Assembly (NCBI RefSeq): GCF_011305995.1
Contig: NZ_CP049910.1
Location: 2,542,001 to 2,606,000, forward strand
From: Diaphorobacter sp. HDW4A
Lineage (GTDB): Bacteria > Pseudomonadota > Gammaproteobacteria > Burkholderiales > Burkholderiaceae_C
Length of the DNA: 64,000 bases
Direction: 5' to 3'
The notes below the pieces were generated by a model. That model saw nothing but the letters and a program-made list of their open reading frames with translations. It was not told the DNA's origin and did not search any database. The position numbers and the translations under genes were made by a program. Shown here piece after piece: positions 25,467 to 36,246 of this stretch. Every line of letters begins with the position of its first letter. Position 1 is the stretch's first letter.

Positions 25467-26594
25467 ATGACCCAATTCGACGCCTTCGCAGGCACCCGCC
25501 CAGTAGCCGACCGCCACACCTTCGACACCCAAGCCCTGACCAGTTGGATGACGAAACACATAGAGCATTTCCAAGGCCCGCTAAGCGTAGAGATGTTCAA
25601 AGGCGGCCAATCCAACCCCACCTACAAACTCAGCACACCAGGCAACACCTACGTGATGCGTGCCAAGCCCGGGCCCATAGCCAAACTGCTCCCCTCAGCC
25701 CACGCCATAGAACGCGAATACACCGTGATGCGCGCACTCGCAGGCACCGACGTGCCGGTCCCGCAGATGCTCGCTCTCTGCGAAGACGAGGCCATCATCG
25801 GCCGCGCCTTCTACATCATGGAGTTCATGCAAGGCCGCGTGCTGTGGGACCAGTCGCTACAAGGCCTGAGCAATGCCGAGCGCGCCGCGATCTACGACGA
25901 GATGAACCGCGTGATCGCCGCGCTGCACAGCGTGGACTTCAAAGCGCGCGGCCTCACCAATTACGGCAGACCCGGCAACTATTTCGAGCGCCAGATTGCG
26001 CGCTGGAGCAAGCAGTACCAGGCCTCCATCACCCAGCCGATTCCCGAGATGGACCGGCTCATGCAATGGCTGCCCGCGCACATGCCCGCAAGCGCGCGCG
26101 ACGAGCGGCTCGTCTCCATTGTGCACGGCGACTACCGTCTCGACAATCTGATGTTCCACCCCACCGAGCCGCGCGTGATCGGCGTGCTCGACTGGGAACT
26201 GTCCACGCTCGGCCATCCGCTCGCGGACTTCAGCTACCACTGCATGAGCTGGCACATCCCGCACCAGCTCTCGCGCGGCATCGGCGGCCTCGACATCGCT
26301 GCGCTCGGCATTCCCGACGAGGACAGCTACATCACCCGCTACTGCGAGCGCACCGGCATCGCACGCTTCTGCGAGGAACACGGCATCACCACACGCACAG
26401 AACTGCGTGCCGACTGGCCCTGGTACCTCGCCTACAACATGTTCCGCATCGCCGCGATCCTGCAGGGCATCGCCAAGCGCGTCGAAGCCGGAACCGCAGC
26501 CAGCGCCGAGGCGAAGGCAACAGGAGCGCAGACCCAGGCGCTCGCGCAACTCGCATGGTCCTTCGCGCAGAAGTTCGACGCGGCGAAACGCTGA
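25467..26594 (+). CDS. Phosphotransferase family protein (APH fold, ACAD10/11-like)
   Basis: Aminoglycoside-phosphotransferase-fold kinase of 375 residues. Kinase landmarks are [13 protein letters not shown] (glycine-rich loop), YVMRAKP with the ATP-binding Lys, the catalytic loop [14 protein letters not shown] and the metal-binding [17 protein letters not shown]. It closely resembles the N-terminal kinase domain of mammalian ACAD10/11, which phosphorylates 4-hydroxyacyl-CoA before dehydration. The adjacent acyl-CoA dehydrogenase gene supports the same 4-hydroxy acid route, not antibiotic resistance. The start at 25467 ([10 protein letters not shown]) is chosen because the upstream in-frame extension runs into repeat element A. 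Confidence 0.9.
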   Translation: MTQFDAFAGTRPVADRHTFDTQALTSWMTKHIEHFQGPLSVEMFKGGQSNPTYKLSTPGNTYVMRAKPGPIAKLLPSAHAIEREYTVMRALAGTDVPVPQMLALCEDEAIIGRAFYIMEFMQGRVLWDQSLQGLSNAERAAIYDEMNRVIAALHSVDFKARGLTNYGRPGNYFERQIARWSKQYQASITQPIPEMDRLMQWLPAHMPASARDERLVSIVHGDYRLDNLMFHPTEPRVIGVLDWELSTLGHPLADFSYHCMSWHIPHQLSRGIGGLDIAALGIPDEDSYITRYCERTGIARFCEEHGITTRTELRADWPWYLAYNMFRIAAILQGIAKRVEAGTAASAEAKATGAQTQALAQLAWSFAQKFDAAKR

Positions 26595-26650
26595 TCTCGA
26601 CAGCTCGCCACCCATCACACCGACCGAGACACCCAAGGAGGACGATTCAC

Positions 26651-27925
<1,275 letters not shown>

Positions 27926-27991
27926 ACACGCGGATCACCTCAGCACGAAGCGACTGGTAGGCTGCGATATTTGCAGACACAATCCGGGGCC

Positions 27992-28639
27992 ATGCCGATC
28001 AACACGCCGCAGCTCATCGACACCGCCCGCCTGATCCTCGAGGTCTCGGCCACCATCGCTTTTGCGCTTTCCGGCGTGCTCAAGGCGGCGCACAAAAAAC
28101 TCGACGTGGTGGGGGTCTGCGTGATGGCCTTCATCGCGGCCTTCGGCGGCGGCACGCTGCGCGATCTGCTGCTCGACAACCGCCCGTTCTTCTGGGCCAG
28201 CAACGACTACCTCGTCTGGGCCGTCATGGCCATCAGCCTGATGGCTATCGTCTTCCTGCGCCAGAAGCACTTCCAGATCACAGAACGCGCCATGCTCTGG
28301 CCCGACATGCTGGGCTTGGGCCTCTTCACCGCCGTCGGCGTCGACATGGCGGCCGAGCTCGGTATGTCGCCCCTCATCAGCGTGATGATGGGCGTGGTCA
28401 CAGGCGTCTTCGGTGGCGTGATCCGCGATGTGCTCTGCGGAGAAATCCCCCAAGCCTTCAAGGACCACCAACCCTACGCGATCTGCGCCTTCGCCGGCGG
28501 CTGCGTGGCCCTGCTCTTGCGGCAATGGCCAAGCCTACCCGAAACCGCCCCGATGCTGGCCTGCGTCGTAGTCACCGCAGGACTGCGCGCCACCGCCATG
28601 TGGCGCCAGTGGCGCATTCCATCCTGGCCGGTGGAATAA
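27992..28639 (+). CDS. TRIC-type (UPF0126/YadS) membrane protein
   Basis: Inner-membrane protein of 215 residues with about seven hydrophobic segments and the duplicated UPF0126 unit: first GVLKAAHKKLDVVGVCVMAFIAAFGGGTLRD, second GVDMAAELGMSPLISVMMGVVTGVFGGVIRD. The paired GGGTLRD and GGVIRD motifs are diagnostic. Bacterial relatives form trimeric cation channels; some have been linked to glycine uptake. The start at 27992 (MPINTPQ) follows GGGG; a TTG seven codons earlier is less likely. Confidence 0.9.
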   Translation: MPINTPQLIDTARLILEVSATIAFALSGVLKAAHKKLDVVGVCVMAFIAAFGGGTLRDLLLDNRPFFWASNDYLVWAVMAISLMAIVFLRQKHFQITERAMLWPDMLGLGLFTAVGVDMAAELGMSPLISVMMGVVTGVFGGVIRDVLCGEIPQAFKDHQPYAICAFAGGCVALLLRQWPSLPETAPMLACVVVTAGLRATAMWRQWRIPSWPVE

Positions 28640-28710
28640 AAAACGAGGACTTCAAACAGCGAGCCAATGAAGTGGACACAGCGCTTGAACACCCGGCCCC
28701 AACGGCAAGA

Positions 28711-28775
28711 CAGGCTCTCAGGCTAGGCGTCGAACAAGCGTACGGCAAGGCTTCGCAATGACGCCTGAGAGCCTG
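28711..28775. repeat. 13-bp inverted repeat
   Basis: CAGGCTCTCAGGC (28711-28723) and its exact reverse complement (28763-28775), 39 bp apart, in the gap before the clpA terminator. The decamer CAAGGCTTCG also occurs twice nearby (28746 and 28810). No gene is seen in this 249-bp gap. Confidence 0.5.
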
Positions 28776-28825
28776 TATGGGTGCCCCTGCACGAAAAGCC
28801 ATCGAGGCCCAAGGCTTCGTACGAA

Positions 28826-28862
28826 AGAAAAAAGCCCGCCACTCTAGCAAGTAGCGGGCTTT
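28826..28862 (-). terminator. Rho-independent terminator of the clpS-clpA operon
   Basis: AAAGCCCGC (28831-28839) pairs with GCGGGCTTT (28854-28862). On the minus strand the hairpin is followed by a T-run and lies 27 bp past the clpA stop. The short T-stretch on the other side could also stop plus-strand transcription. Confidence 0.9.
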
Positions 28863-28888
28863 TCAAGCCTTAACAACACGACAGGTAA

Positions 28889-31231
28889 TCAGTCGGTTGT
28901 TGCCTCTTCCGGCTCGGCGGGTTCTGACTTGGTGCGCTCCTTCTTCATCAGGGGCTGAATATCCAGCTTGACCTCGGAAGTCTCGTTGCCCTTGTCATCG
29001 GTCCCATGTTCGATGTCCACCGTCAGACGTCCCCCATCGGTCAGGCGACCGAACAGCAGCTCATCAGCCAGCGCACGACGGATCGTGTCCTGAATCAGGC
29101 GCTGCATCGGACGCGCGCCCATCAGCGGATCAAAGCCCTTCTTGGCCAGATGCTTGCGCAGCACGTCGGTGAAGGTGACTTCCACCTTCTTCTCGGCGAG
29201 TTGCGTTTCCAGTTGCAGCAGGAACTTATCCACCACGCGCAGGATGATCTGCTCGTCGAGCGCCTTGAAGCTCACGATGGCATCCAGGCGGTTGCGGAAT
29301 TCCGGCGTGAACAGGCGCTTGATGTCGCCCATTTCGTCGCCCGCCTGACGCGGATTCGTGAAGCCGATGGTGGCCTTGTTCATGGTCTCGGCGCCCGCGT
29401 TCGTCGTCATGATGATGATGACGTTGCGGAAGTCGGCCTTGCGTCCGTTGTTGTCAGTCAGCGTGCCGTGGTCCATCACCTGCAGCAACACATTGAAGAT
29501 GTCCGGATGCGCCTTCTCGATTTCGTCGAGCAGCAGCACCGCATGCGGCTTCTTGCTGATGGCTTCGGTGAGCAGACCACCCTGATCGAAGCCCACATAG
29601 CCCGGAGGCGCACCAATCAAACGGCTCACCGCATGGCGCTCCATATACTCCGACATGTCGAAGCGGATCAGGTCGATGCCCATGATGTAGGCCAATTGCT
29701 TGGCCGCTTCGGTCTTGCCGACGCCGGTGGGGCCGCTGAACAGGAACGAGCCAATCGGCTTGTCGCCCTTGCCCAGACCCGAACGCGCCATCTTCACGGC
29801 AGAAGCCAGTACGTCCAGCGCCTTGTCCTGACCGAACACCACGCTCTTCAAGTCACGTTCGAGCGTCTGCAGCTTGCTGCGGTCGTCGTTGGAGACATTG
29901 GCGGGCGGGATGCGCGCGATCTTGGCCACGATCTCTTCGATCTCGGTCTTGCCGATGGTCTTCTTGCGCTTGGAAGGCGCGAGAATGCGCTGGGCAGCGC
30001 CGGCTTCGTCGATCACGTCGATGGCCTTGTCGGGCAGGTGACGGTCGTTGATGTACTTGGCCGACAGCTCGGCCGCAGCCTGCAGGGCCGCCAGAGCGTA
30101 CTTGACGCTGTGGTGCTCTTCGAAGCGCGACTTCAGTCCCTTCAGGATGTCGATGGTTTCCGCCACGGTGGGCTCGACCACATCGACCTTCTGAAAGCGG
30201 CGGGACAGCGCGGCATCCTTCTCGAAGATACCACGGTATTCCGTGAACGTCGTCGCGCCGATGCACTTGAGCTGACCGCTCGAGAGTGCAGGCTTGAGCA
30301 AGTTCGACGCGTCCAGCGTGCCGCCCGACGCAGCGCCTGCGCCGATCAGCGTGTGGATTTCGTCGATGAACAGGATCGCGTTTGGCTTGTCCTTGAGCGA
30401 CTTGAGCACGCCCTTCAGGCGTTGCTCGAAATCACCACGGTACTTGGTACCGGCCAGCAGCGCGCCCATGTCGAGCGAGTACACGGTCGCCTCGGCGAGG
30501 ATTTCCGGCACGTCGTTCTGGGTGATGCGCCATGCGAGTCCTTCTGCAATCGCAGTCTTGCCCACGCCGGCTTCACCCACCAGCAGCGGGTTGTTCTTGC
30601 GGCGACGGCAGAGGATCTGGATCGTGCGCTCGACCTCGTACTGGCGGCCGATCAGCGGATCGATTTTGCCTTCCTTGGCAGCTTGGTTCAAGTTGAGCGT
30701 GAACTGCTCTAGCGGAGAAGCCTTTTCGTTGCGCTCGCCGCCGCTTTCCTCGGCTTCAGGCTGGCCTTCGGCCTTGGTGGGCTCTGGCGGCTCGCCCTTC
30801 TTGATGCCATGGGCGATGTAGTTCACCACGTCAAGGCGGGTCACGCCCTGCTGGTGCAGATAGTAGACAGCGTGCGAATCCTTCTCGCCGAAGATCGCGA
30901 CGAGCACGTTGGCGCCGGTCACTTCCTTCTTGCCGTTGCCGGTGGACTGCACGTGCATGATGGCGCGCTGGATCACACGCTGAAAGCCCAGCGTGGGCTG
31001 CGTGTCCACCTCGTCGGTGCCAGCGACCTGCGGTGTGTTGTCCTTGATGAAATTCGTCAGCGAGGCGCGCAGATCGTCAATATTGGCCGCGCATGCGCGC
31101 AGCACCTCGGCTGCACTGGGATTGTCGAGCAGAGCGAGCAGCAAGTGCTCCACGGTGATGAACTCGTGGCGCTGCTGACGGGCCTCAACAAAGGCCATGT
31201 GCAAGCTTACTTCCAGTTCCTGGGCAATCAT
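28889..31231 (-). CDS. clpA: ATP-dependent Clp protease ATP-binding subunit ClpA
   Basis: Hexameric AAA+ unfoldase that feeds substrates to ClpP. The 780-residue protein has the N-terminal Clp-N repeats ([25 protein letters not shown]), a first AAA+ module ([32 protein letters not shown]) and a second ([29 protein letters not shown]). The linker lacks the long coiled-coil middle domain of ClpB. The ClpP-binding loop IGFTN is present near residue 640. It lies 62 bp downstream of clpS. Confidence 0.97.
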   Translation of the reverse strand: MIAQELEVSLHMAFVEARQQRHEFITVEHLLLALLDNPSAAEVLRACAANIDDLRASLTNFIKDNTPQVAGTDEVDTQPTLGFQRVIQRAIMHVQSTGNGKKEVTGANVLVAIFGEKDSHAVYYLHQQGVTRLDVVNYIAHGIKKGEPPEPTKAEGQPEAEESGGERNEKASPLEQFTLNLNQAAKEGKIDPLIGRQYEVERTIQILCRRRKNNPLLVGEAGVGKTAIAEGLAWRITQNDVPEILAEATVYSLDMGALLAGTKYRGDFEQRLKGVLKSLKDKPNAILFIDEIHTLIGAGAASGGTLDASNLLKPALSSGQLKCIGATTFTEYRGIFEKDAALSRRFQKVDVVEPTVAETIDILKGLKSRFEEHHSVKYALAALQAAAELSAKYINDRHLPDKAIDVIDEAGAAQRILAPSKRKKTIGKTEIEEIVAKIARIPPANVSNDDRSKLQTLERDLKSVVFGQDKALDVLASAVKMARSGLGKGDKPIGSFLFSGPTGVGKTEAAKQLAYIMGIDLIRFDMSEYMERHAVSRLIGAPPGYVGFDQGGLLTEAISKKPHAVLLLDEIEKAHPDIFNVLLQVMDHGTLTDNNGRKADFRNVIIIMTTNAGAETMNKATIGFTNPRQAGDEMGDIKRLFTPEFRNRLDAIVSFKALDEQIILRVVDKFLLQLETQLAEKKVEVTFTDVLRKHLAKKGFDPLMGARPMQRLIQDTIRRALADELLFGRLTDGGRLTVDIEHGTDDKGNETSEVKLDIQPLMKKERTKSEPAEPEEATTD

Positions 31232-31293
31232 GATTGAGAACTCCTTTGTGCTTGCGTTTCAGAGATTGACTGTAGATCGGGGCGTCCGGCCTG

Positions 31294-31650
31294 TTATTCA
31301 ACAGGCTCGCATACACATTGCAAAGGATGCCCTGCCTTGTGCGCCGCGTCGAGAACTTGTTCCACCTTGGTTGCAGCAACGTCACGGGTGAAAACCCCGC
31401 AAACACCCTTACCATCCAAGTGGATCTTCAGCATGATCTGCGTGGCGGCTTCGCGGTCCTTGTTGAAGAACTCCTGCAGCACCACCACCACGAACTCCAT
31501 GGGTGTGTAGTCATCATTGAGCATGACCACCTGGTACATGCGCGGCGGTTCGGTCCGCAGCGTGCGCCGCTCCAGCACGACCGATCCGCCCTCGTCCTGA
31601 CGGGGTTTGATCGGCGGTACCTTGGGACGGGAAGGAGGTTTCGTTGCCAT
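31294..31650 (-). CDS. clpS: ClpA adaptor protein ClpS
   Basis: N-degron adaptor of 118 residues that hands N-end-rule substrates to ClpAP. The core [24 protein letters not shown] has the Asn-Asp pair that binds the N-terminal amino group; [17 protein letters not shown] follows. The start at 31650 ([15 protein letters not shown]) gives the flexible N-terminal tail typical of ClpS. It lies 80 bp after dnaE and 62 bp before clpA on the same strand. Confidence 0.97.
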   Translation of the reverse strand: MATKPPSRPKVPPIKPRQDEGGSVVLERRTLRTEPPRMYQVVMLNDDYTPMEFVVVVLQEFFNKDREAATQIMLKIHLDGKGVCGVFTRDVAATKVEQVLDAAHKAGHPLQCVCEPVE

Positions 31651-31730
31651 GGAGATTATTCTAGCGAGCCTGATCCATCTAAATTGGAATTCAGATAGAG
31701 CCATATTAGTAGTTTTCAAGACACGCTGCG

Positions 31731-34700
31731 TCACCCATGGTCGTAGACCACGGAGACGGCCTCGGAACCCGCCATGCTGCTCCACGCGGCCAGTGCCGCG
31801 TCGGTCGGAAAAAAGCTGCTTGCCTCGCCCAGATTGAGCTCGGCCACAGCCGCGCCGCGATCAGACTGGATCTTCATGTCCAGCCGCACGCGCAGGCCCC
31901 GGCGCAGGGTTTCGCCATGCTCGGTGCTCTCTACCTTCGGGGGAAATTCACGCACGATGGCACCCACGTCCGGCACCTCGTCCTGCACCTTCACGCGCAG
32001 ATACTTTCCATATTTGGCGCGGGCTCCGGCCAGATCGGAAACCTGCAACACCTTCACCCGCAACCCGCCGCTGAAATGGTCGAGCTGCAGACGTCCGGCC
32101 ACAACGATCAGGTCATCGTCCCGAATCGGCATGGACGCGTTGATCACCCCCTCGTCCGCCGAGGCCTCGAGCACCTTGGTTTTGTCATCGATCTTGAACA
32201 GCGCCAACTTGCCGCGTTGACCATTGATGACGCGATAGTCCGTGACGATTCCGGCGATAGTCTGTACCTCGCGGTTGTCTTGCAGCTCGTCAATGGGCGT
32301 GCGCACGAACTTGCGCACCTCAAGCGCCACTTCATCGAACAGATGGCCCGAGAGGTAGAAACCGATGGCGGTCTTCTCCTGCGTCAGGCGCTCCTTGATG
32401 CCCCAGGGCAGCACATCGGCCAGCTCGGGCTCCTTGGTGCTCGAGCCTTGGGCGTCGTCGCCCATCATGTCGAACAGGCCGCACTGATTGGCGTTGGCAT
32501 GCGTCGCCGTGGCGAATTCGAAGGCGGTATCGAGCGACGCCGACAGCGCCGCGCGGTTCATCTGGATCGCGTCGAACGCGCCAGCCTTGATCAGCGCCTC
32601 GACCGTGCGCTTGTTGATGCGGCTGCGGTCCACACGCACGCAGAAGTCGAACAGGCTGGTGAAAGGCCCCTGCACATGACCCTGCGGGCCCTCGCCCTTG
32701 CCCTCACGGGCGGCGATGATGGCTTCGATGGCCGACTGCCCCGTGCCCTTGATGGCACCCAGGCCATAGCGGATCACCTTGTCGGTCACCGGCTCGAAGC
32801 GGTACATGCCCCGGTTGACGTCCGGCGGCTCGAAGGTCATGCCGAAATTCTTGACCGCATCCTCGTAGAGCACCTTGAGCTTGTCGGTATCGTCCATTTC
32901 CACGGTCATGTTGCCGCAGTAGAACTCCGCCGTGTAGTGCACCTTGAGCCAACCCGTGTGATAGGCCAGCAGCGAATAAGCGGCCGCGTGCGACTTGTTG
33001 AAGCCGTAGCCCGCGAACTTCTCCATCAGGTCGAACACCTCGTCGGCCTTCTGCTCGGTGATGCCGTTCTTGGCGGCGCCCTCACGGAAGATGCCGCGGT
33101 GCTTGACCATCTCCTCGACCTTCTTCTTGCCCATCGCGCGGCGCAGCAAGTCGGCGCCGCCGAGCGAGTAGCCACCCAGCACCTGGGCGGTCTGCATCAC
33201 CTGCTCCTGATAGACCATGATTCCGTAGGTTTCGGACAGCACGTTCTCGACCAGCGGATGCGGATACTCCACCACTTCCTTGCCGTGCTTGCGGTTCACG
33301 AAGCTGGGGATCAGGTCCATAGGACCTGGGCGGTACAGGGCGTTCAGCGCGATCAGGTCTTCAAGGCGGCTGGGCTTGGCTTCCTTGAGCATGCCCTGCA
33401 TGCCGCGCGATTCAAACTGGAACACGGCTTCGGTCTTGCCGACCGAAAACAAGTCGTAGGTTCTGGCGTCGTCGAGCGGAATGTCCTCGAACGCGAAGTT
33501 TTCCTTGCCCTTGTGGCGCTTCTGGATGAACTCGCGCGCGATCTCGAGAATGGTCAACGTCGCCAGACCCAAGAAGTCGAACTTCACGAGGCCGACGTCT
33601 TCCACGTCGTCCTTGTCGTACATCGCCACGGCGGAATCGCTGCCTGGCTGCTGGTAGAGCGGACAGAAATCGGTCAGCTTGCCCGGCGCGATCACCACGC
33701 CACCGGCGTGCATGCCGATACTACGGGTCGTGCCTTCGAGCTTCTGCGCCATCTCGATCACGGTGCGCACGTCTTCTTCGTTGCGCACGCGATCGTAGAG
33801 CAGCGGTTCGAGCTCGAGCGCGTAGTTGTTTTTGTCGCCCTCCTTCTTCTGCTCGGGCGGATAGGCCAGCGTATAGCTCATGCCCGGCTTGCCCGGCACC
33901 AGTTTGGAGATGCCATCGCAGAAGGTGTAGCTCATGTCCATCACCCGGCCCACGTCACGGATGGCGGCCTTGGCTGCCATCGTGCCGAAGGTGGCGATCT
34001 GGCTCACGGCGTTCTTGCCGTACTTCTGCTTCACGTAGTCGATCACGCGGTCGCGATTGCCCTGACAGAAGTCGATGTCGAAGTCAGGCATCGAGACGCG
34101 TTCAGGATTCAGGAAACGCTCGAACAGCAGCGCGTACTGCAGCGGATCCAGATCGGTGATCTTGAGCGCGTAAGCTACTAGCGAACCGGCGCCCGATCCA
34201 CGGCCTGGCCCCACGGGGCAGCCATTATTCTTGGCCCATTGAATGAAGTCGCCCACGATCAGGAAGTAGCCGGGAAATCCCATCTGCAGGATGGTGTGCA
34301 GCTCAAACTCGAGACGCTCCACATAGCGCGGACGCTCCTTGTCGCGTTTGGCCTCATTCGGAAACAAATAAATCAGGCGCTCTTCCAGCCCCTGGTACGA
34401 GGCGTAGCGGAAATAGTCGTCGATCGGCATGCCGTTCGGCGTCGGGAAATCCGGCAGACGCGGCTTGCCGAGCACCAGCGTCAAGTTGCAGCGCTTGGCG
34501 ATTTCCAGCGTGTTCTCGACGGCAGTTGGGAGGTCGGCGAACAGCGCCTCCATCTCAGCGGCGGTCTTGAAATACTGCTCACGCGTGAACTTGCGGATGC
34601 GACGCTGGTTGCCCAGAATTTCGCCTTCCGCAATGCAAACGCGGGCCTCGTGGGCCTCGTAATCGTCGGCGGTCGCGAACTGGATGGGATGCGTGGCGAC

Positions 34701-35276
34701 CACTGGCAGATTCATGCGAGCGGCGAGCTGCACCGCCTGCACGAGATGCGACTCGTCGTCGCTGCGGCCTGCGCGCTGTATCTCCATGTAAAAGCGGTGC
34801 GGGAAAATGCGCGCCAGACGCAACGCTTGGTCCATGGCGGAGGCTTCGTCCCCGCGCATCAGTGGTTGGCCGACCGGCCCCGCCTGCGCGCCGGAAAGCG
34901 CGATCAGCCCGTCGTTGAGCTCTTCAAGCCATTCCCATTTGACGAGCGGAACGTTCTTCACGACGTTGCTGGTCCAGGCGCGGGCGAGGATTTCCGATAG
35001 GCTGAAATAGCCCTGATTGCTCTGGATCAGCAGAATCATCCGCGCGAACGGGGCACCGTCGCCCTCCATGGGTACGCTGATCTCTGTGCCGATCACGGGC
35101 TTGAGCCCCTTGCCGCGCGCAGCCTTGTAGAACTTCACGCCCCCAAACATATTGTTCAGATCGGTAAGTCCCATCGCAGGCTGGCCATCCTTGACGGCCG
35201 CCTTGATGATGTCGTCGACCCGGGTGGTTCCGTCGACCACGGAAAATTCGGTGTGTAGGCGCAAGTGAACAAACAT
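31731..35276 (-). CDS. dnaE: DNA polymerase III alpha subunit
   Basis: Replicative polymerase of 1181 residues, normal for proteobacterial DnaE. The order is PHP domain at the N-terminus ([27 protein letters not shown]), the polymerase core with the catalytic MPDFDIDF aspartates, [15 protein letters not shown], the helix-hairpin-helix region, a probable beta-clamp motif QCGLFD, and an OB-fold/C-terminal domain ([21 protein letters not shown]). The start at 35276 is set by the conserved FVHLRLH; a longer in-frame extension overlaps the bamD leader. The divergent gap to bamD is 172 bp. Confidence 0.97.
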   Translation of the reverse strand: MFVHLRLHTEFSVVDGTTRVDDIIKAAVKDGQPAMGLTDLNNMFGGVKFYKAARGKGLKPVIGTEISVPMEGDGAPFARMILLIQSNQGYFSLSEILARAWTSNVVKNVPLVKWEWLEELNDGLIALSGAQAGPVGQPLMRGDEASAMDQALRLARIFPHRFYMEIQRAGRSDDESHLVQAVQLAARMNLPVVATHPIQFATADDYEAHEARVCIAEGEILGNQRRIRKFTREQYFKTAAEMEALFADLPTAVENTLEIAKRCNLTLVLGKPRLPDFPTPNGMPIDDYFRYASYQGLEERLIYLFPNEAKRDKERPRYVERLEFELHTILQMGFPGYFLIVGDFIQWAKNNGCPVGPGRGSGAGSLVAYALKITDLDPLQYALLFERFLNPERVSMPDFDIDFCQGNRDRVIDYVKQKYGKNAVSQIATFGTMAAKAAIRDVGRVMDMSYTFCDGISKLVPGKPGMSYTLAYPPEQKKEGDKNNYALELEPLLYDRVRNEEDVRTVIEMAQKLEGTTRSIGMHAGGVVIAPGKLTDFCPLYQQPGSDSAVAMYDKDDVEDVGLVKFDFLGLATLTILEIAREFIQKRHKGKENFAFEDIPLDDARTYDLFSVGKTEAVFQFESRGMQGMLKEAKPSRLEDLIALNALYRPGPMDLIPSFVNRKHGKEVVEYPHPLVENVLSETYGIMVYQEQVMQTAQVLGGYSLGGADLLRRAMGKKKVEEMVKHRGIFREGAAKNGITEQKADEVFDLMEKFAGYGFNKSHAAAYSLLAYHTGWLKVHYTAEFYCGNMTVEMDDTDKLKVLYEDAVKNFGMTFEPPDVNRGMYRFEPVTDKVIRYGLGAIKGTGQSAIEAIIAAREGKGEGPQGHVQGPFTSLFDFCVRVDRSRINKRTVEALIKAGAFDAIQMNRAALSASLDTAFEFATATHANANQCGLFDMMGDDAQGSSTKEPELADVLPWGIKERLTQEKTAIGFYLSGHLFDEVALEVRKFVRTPIDELQDNREVQTIAGIVTDYRVINGQRGKLALFKIDDKTKVLEASADEGVINASMPIRDDDLIVVAGRLQLDHFSGGLRVKVLQVSDLAGARAKYGKYLRVKVQDEVPDVGAIVREFPPKVESTEHGETLRRGLRVRLDMKIQSDRGAAVAELNLGEASSFFPTDAALAAWSSMAGSEAVSVVYDHG

Positions 35277-35448
35277 ATAGGGGGATTGTAGAAACTTGTG
35301 TGGCATCCGTTGCCAACGCAAAGACCCGGACCCTTCAGTGGCGCATACAATGACCGTTTGCCAACGATTTGCGGCCAGGCGGCATATCCCTATGCGGCTG
35401 GTGGCTAAACTGATGCTCAATTCGTCCTCTGCGGGAAATACTGCTGTT

Positions 35449-36246
35449 ATGTCGCGTCTGACTCTGCCCCTGATCTCTGCGTTGCTGGCTGCCGGCCTTC
35501 TGGCAGGCTGCTCCAGCACAACCGAAGACAAAACCGCAGGCTGGAGCCCCAACAAGATCTACTCCGAAGCCCGCGATGAAGCGAACTCCGGCAGCTACGA
35601 TAAGGCCGTTCCGCTGTTCGAGAAGCTCGAAGGCCGCGCCGCCGGCACGCCGCTCGCCCAGCAAGCGCAGCTCGAAAAGGCCTACGCGCAGTACAAGAAC
35701 AACGACAAGGCGCAGGCCGTCGCCACGCTGGACCGGTTCCTGAAGCTGCACCCCTCCTCGCCTGCCACCGACTATGCGCTGTACCTGAAAGGTCTGGTCA
35801 ACTTCAACGAAGACCTCGGCATGTTCTCATGGCTGTCGCGCCAGGACCTGTCCGAGCGCGACCAGAAGGCGGCCAAGGACTCGTTCGAATCGTTCCGCGA
35901 TCTCGTGACGCGCTTCCCCGAATCGCGATACACCCCGGACGCCCGCCAGCGCATGACGTATATCGTCAACTCGCTTGCCCAGTATGAAGTACACGTCGCA
36001 CGCTACTACTACGAGCGCGGCGCCTACGTCGCCGCCATCAGCCGCGCCCAGATCGCCGTGTCAGACTACAAGGAAGTGCCGGCCATCGAAGAGGCGCTGT
36101 ACATCCTCATGCGCTCCTACGACGCATTGGGTCTGGAACAGCTGCGTGACGACACGCGCCGCGTGATCGAGGCCTCCTACCCCAACAGCGAGTTCCTCAA
36201 GTCCGGTTTTGCGAAGAAGAGCGATCCGTGGTGGAAGTTCTGGTAA
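35449..36246 (+). CDS. bamD: Outer membrane protein assembly factor BamD
   Basis: Essential lipoprotein of the BAM complex at the inner face of the outer membrane. The 265-residue protein has a lipobox (LLAGC, C21) and five TPR-like helical repeats (YDKAVPLFEKLEGRAAG, KAYAQYKNNDKAQAVATLDRFLKLHP, ESFRDLVTRFPESRYTPDARQRM, YYYERGAYVAAISRAQ). The start at 35449 (MSRLTLPLIS) gives a proper lipoprotein signal; upstream in-frame starts do not. Its last 50 bp overlap the 3' end of the convergent helicase gene. Confidence 0.96.
   Translation: MSRLTLPLISALLAAGLLAGCSSTTEDKTAGWSPNKIYSEARDEANSGSYDKAVPLFEKLEGRAAGTPLAQQAQLEKAYAQYKNNDKAQAVATLDRFLKLHPSSPATDYALYLKGLVNFNEDLGMFSWLSRQDLSERDQKAAKDSFESFRDLVTRFPESRYTPDARQRMTYIVNSLAQYEVHVARYYYERGAYVAAISRAQIAVSDYKEVPAIEEALYILMRSYDALGLEQLRDDTRRVIEASYPNSEFLKSGFAKKSDPWWKFW

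Noticed and set aside
25544..26650. Long N-terminal extension of the acyl-CoA dehydrogenase
   Set aside because: It overlaps the kinase gene in another frame, is Arg/His-rich, and a strong AAGGAGG precedes the ATG at 26651.
29006..30712. Plus-strand open frame of 568 codons opposite clpA
   Set aside because: Shadow of ClpA; no domain or start site.
31737..34181. Plus-strand open frame of 814 codons opposite dnaE
   Set aside because: Antisense shadow of the DnaE coding frame; no ribosome site, low-complexity composition, no domain.
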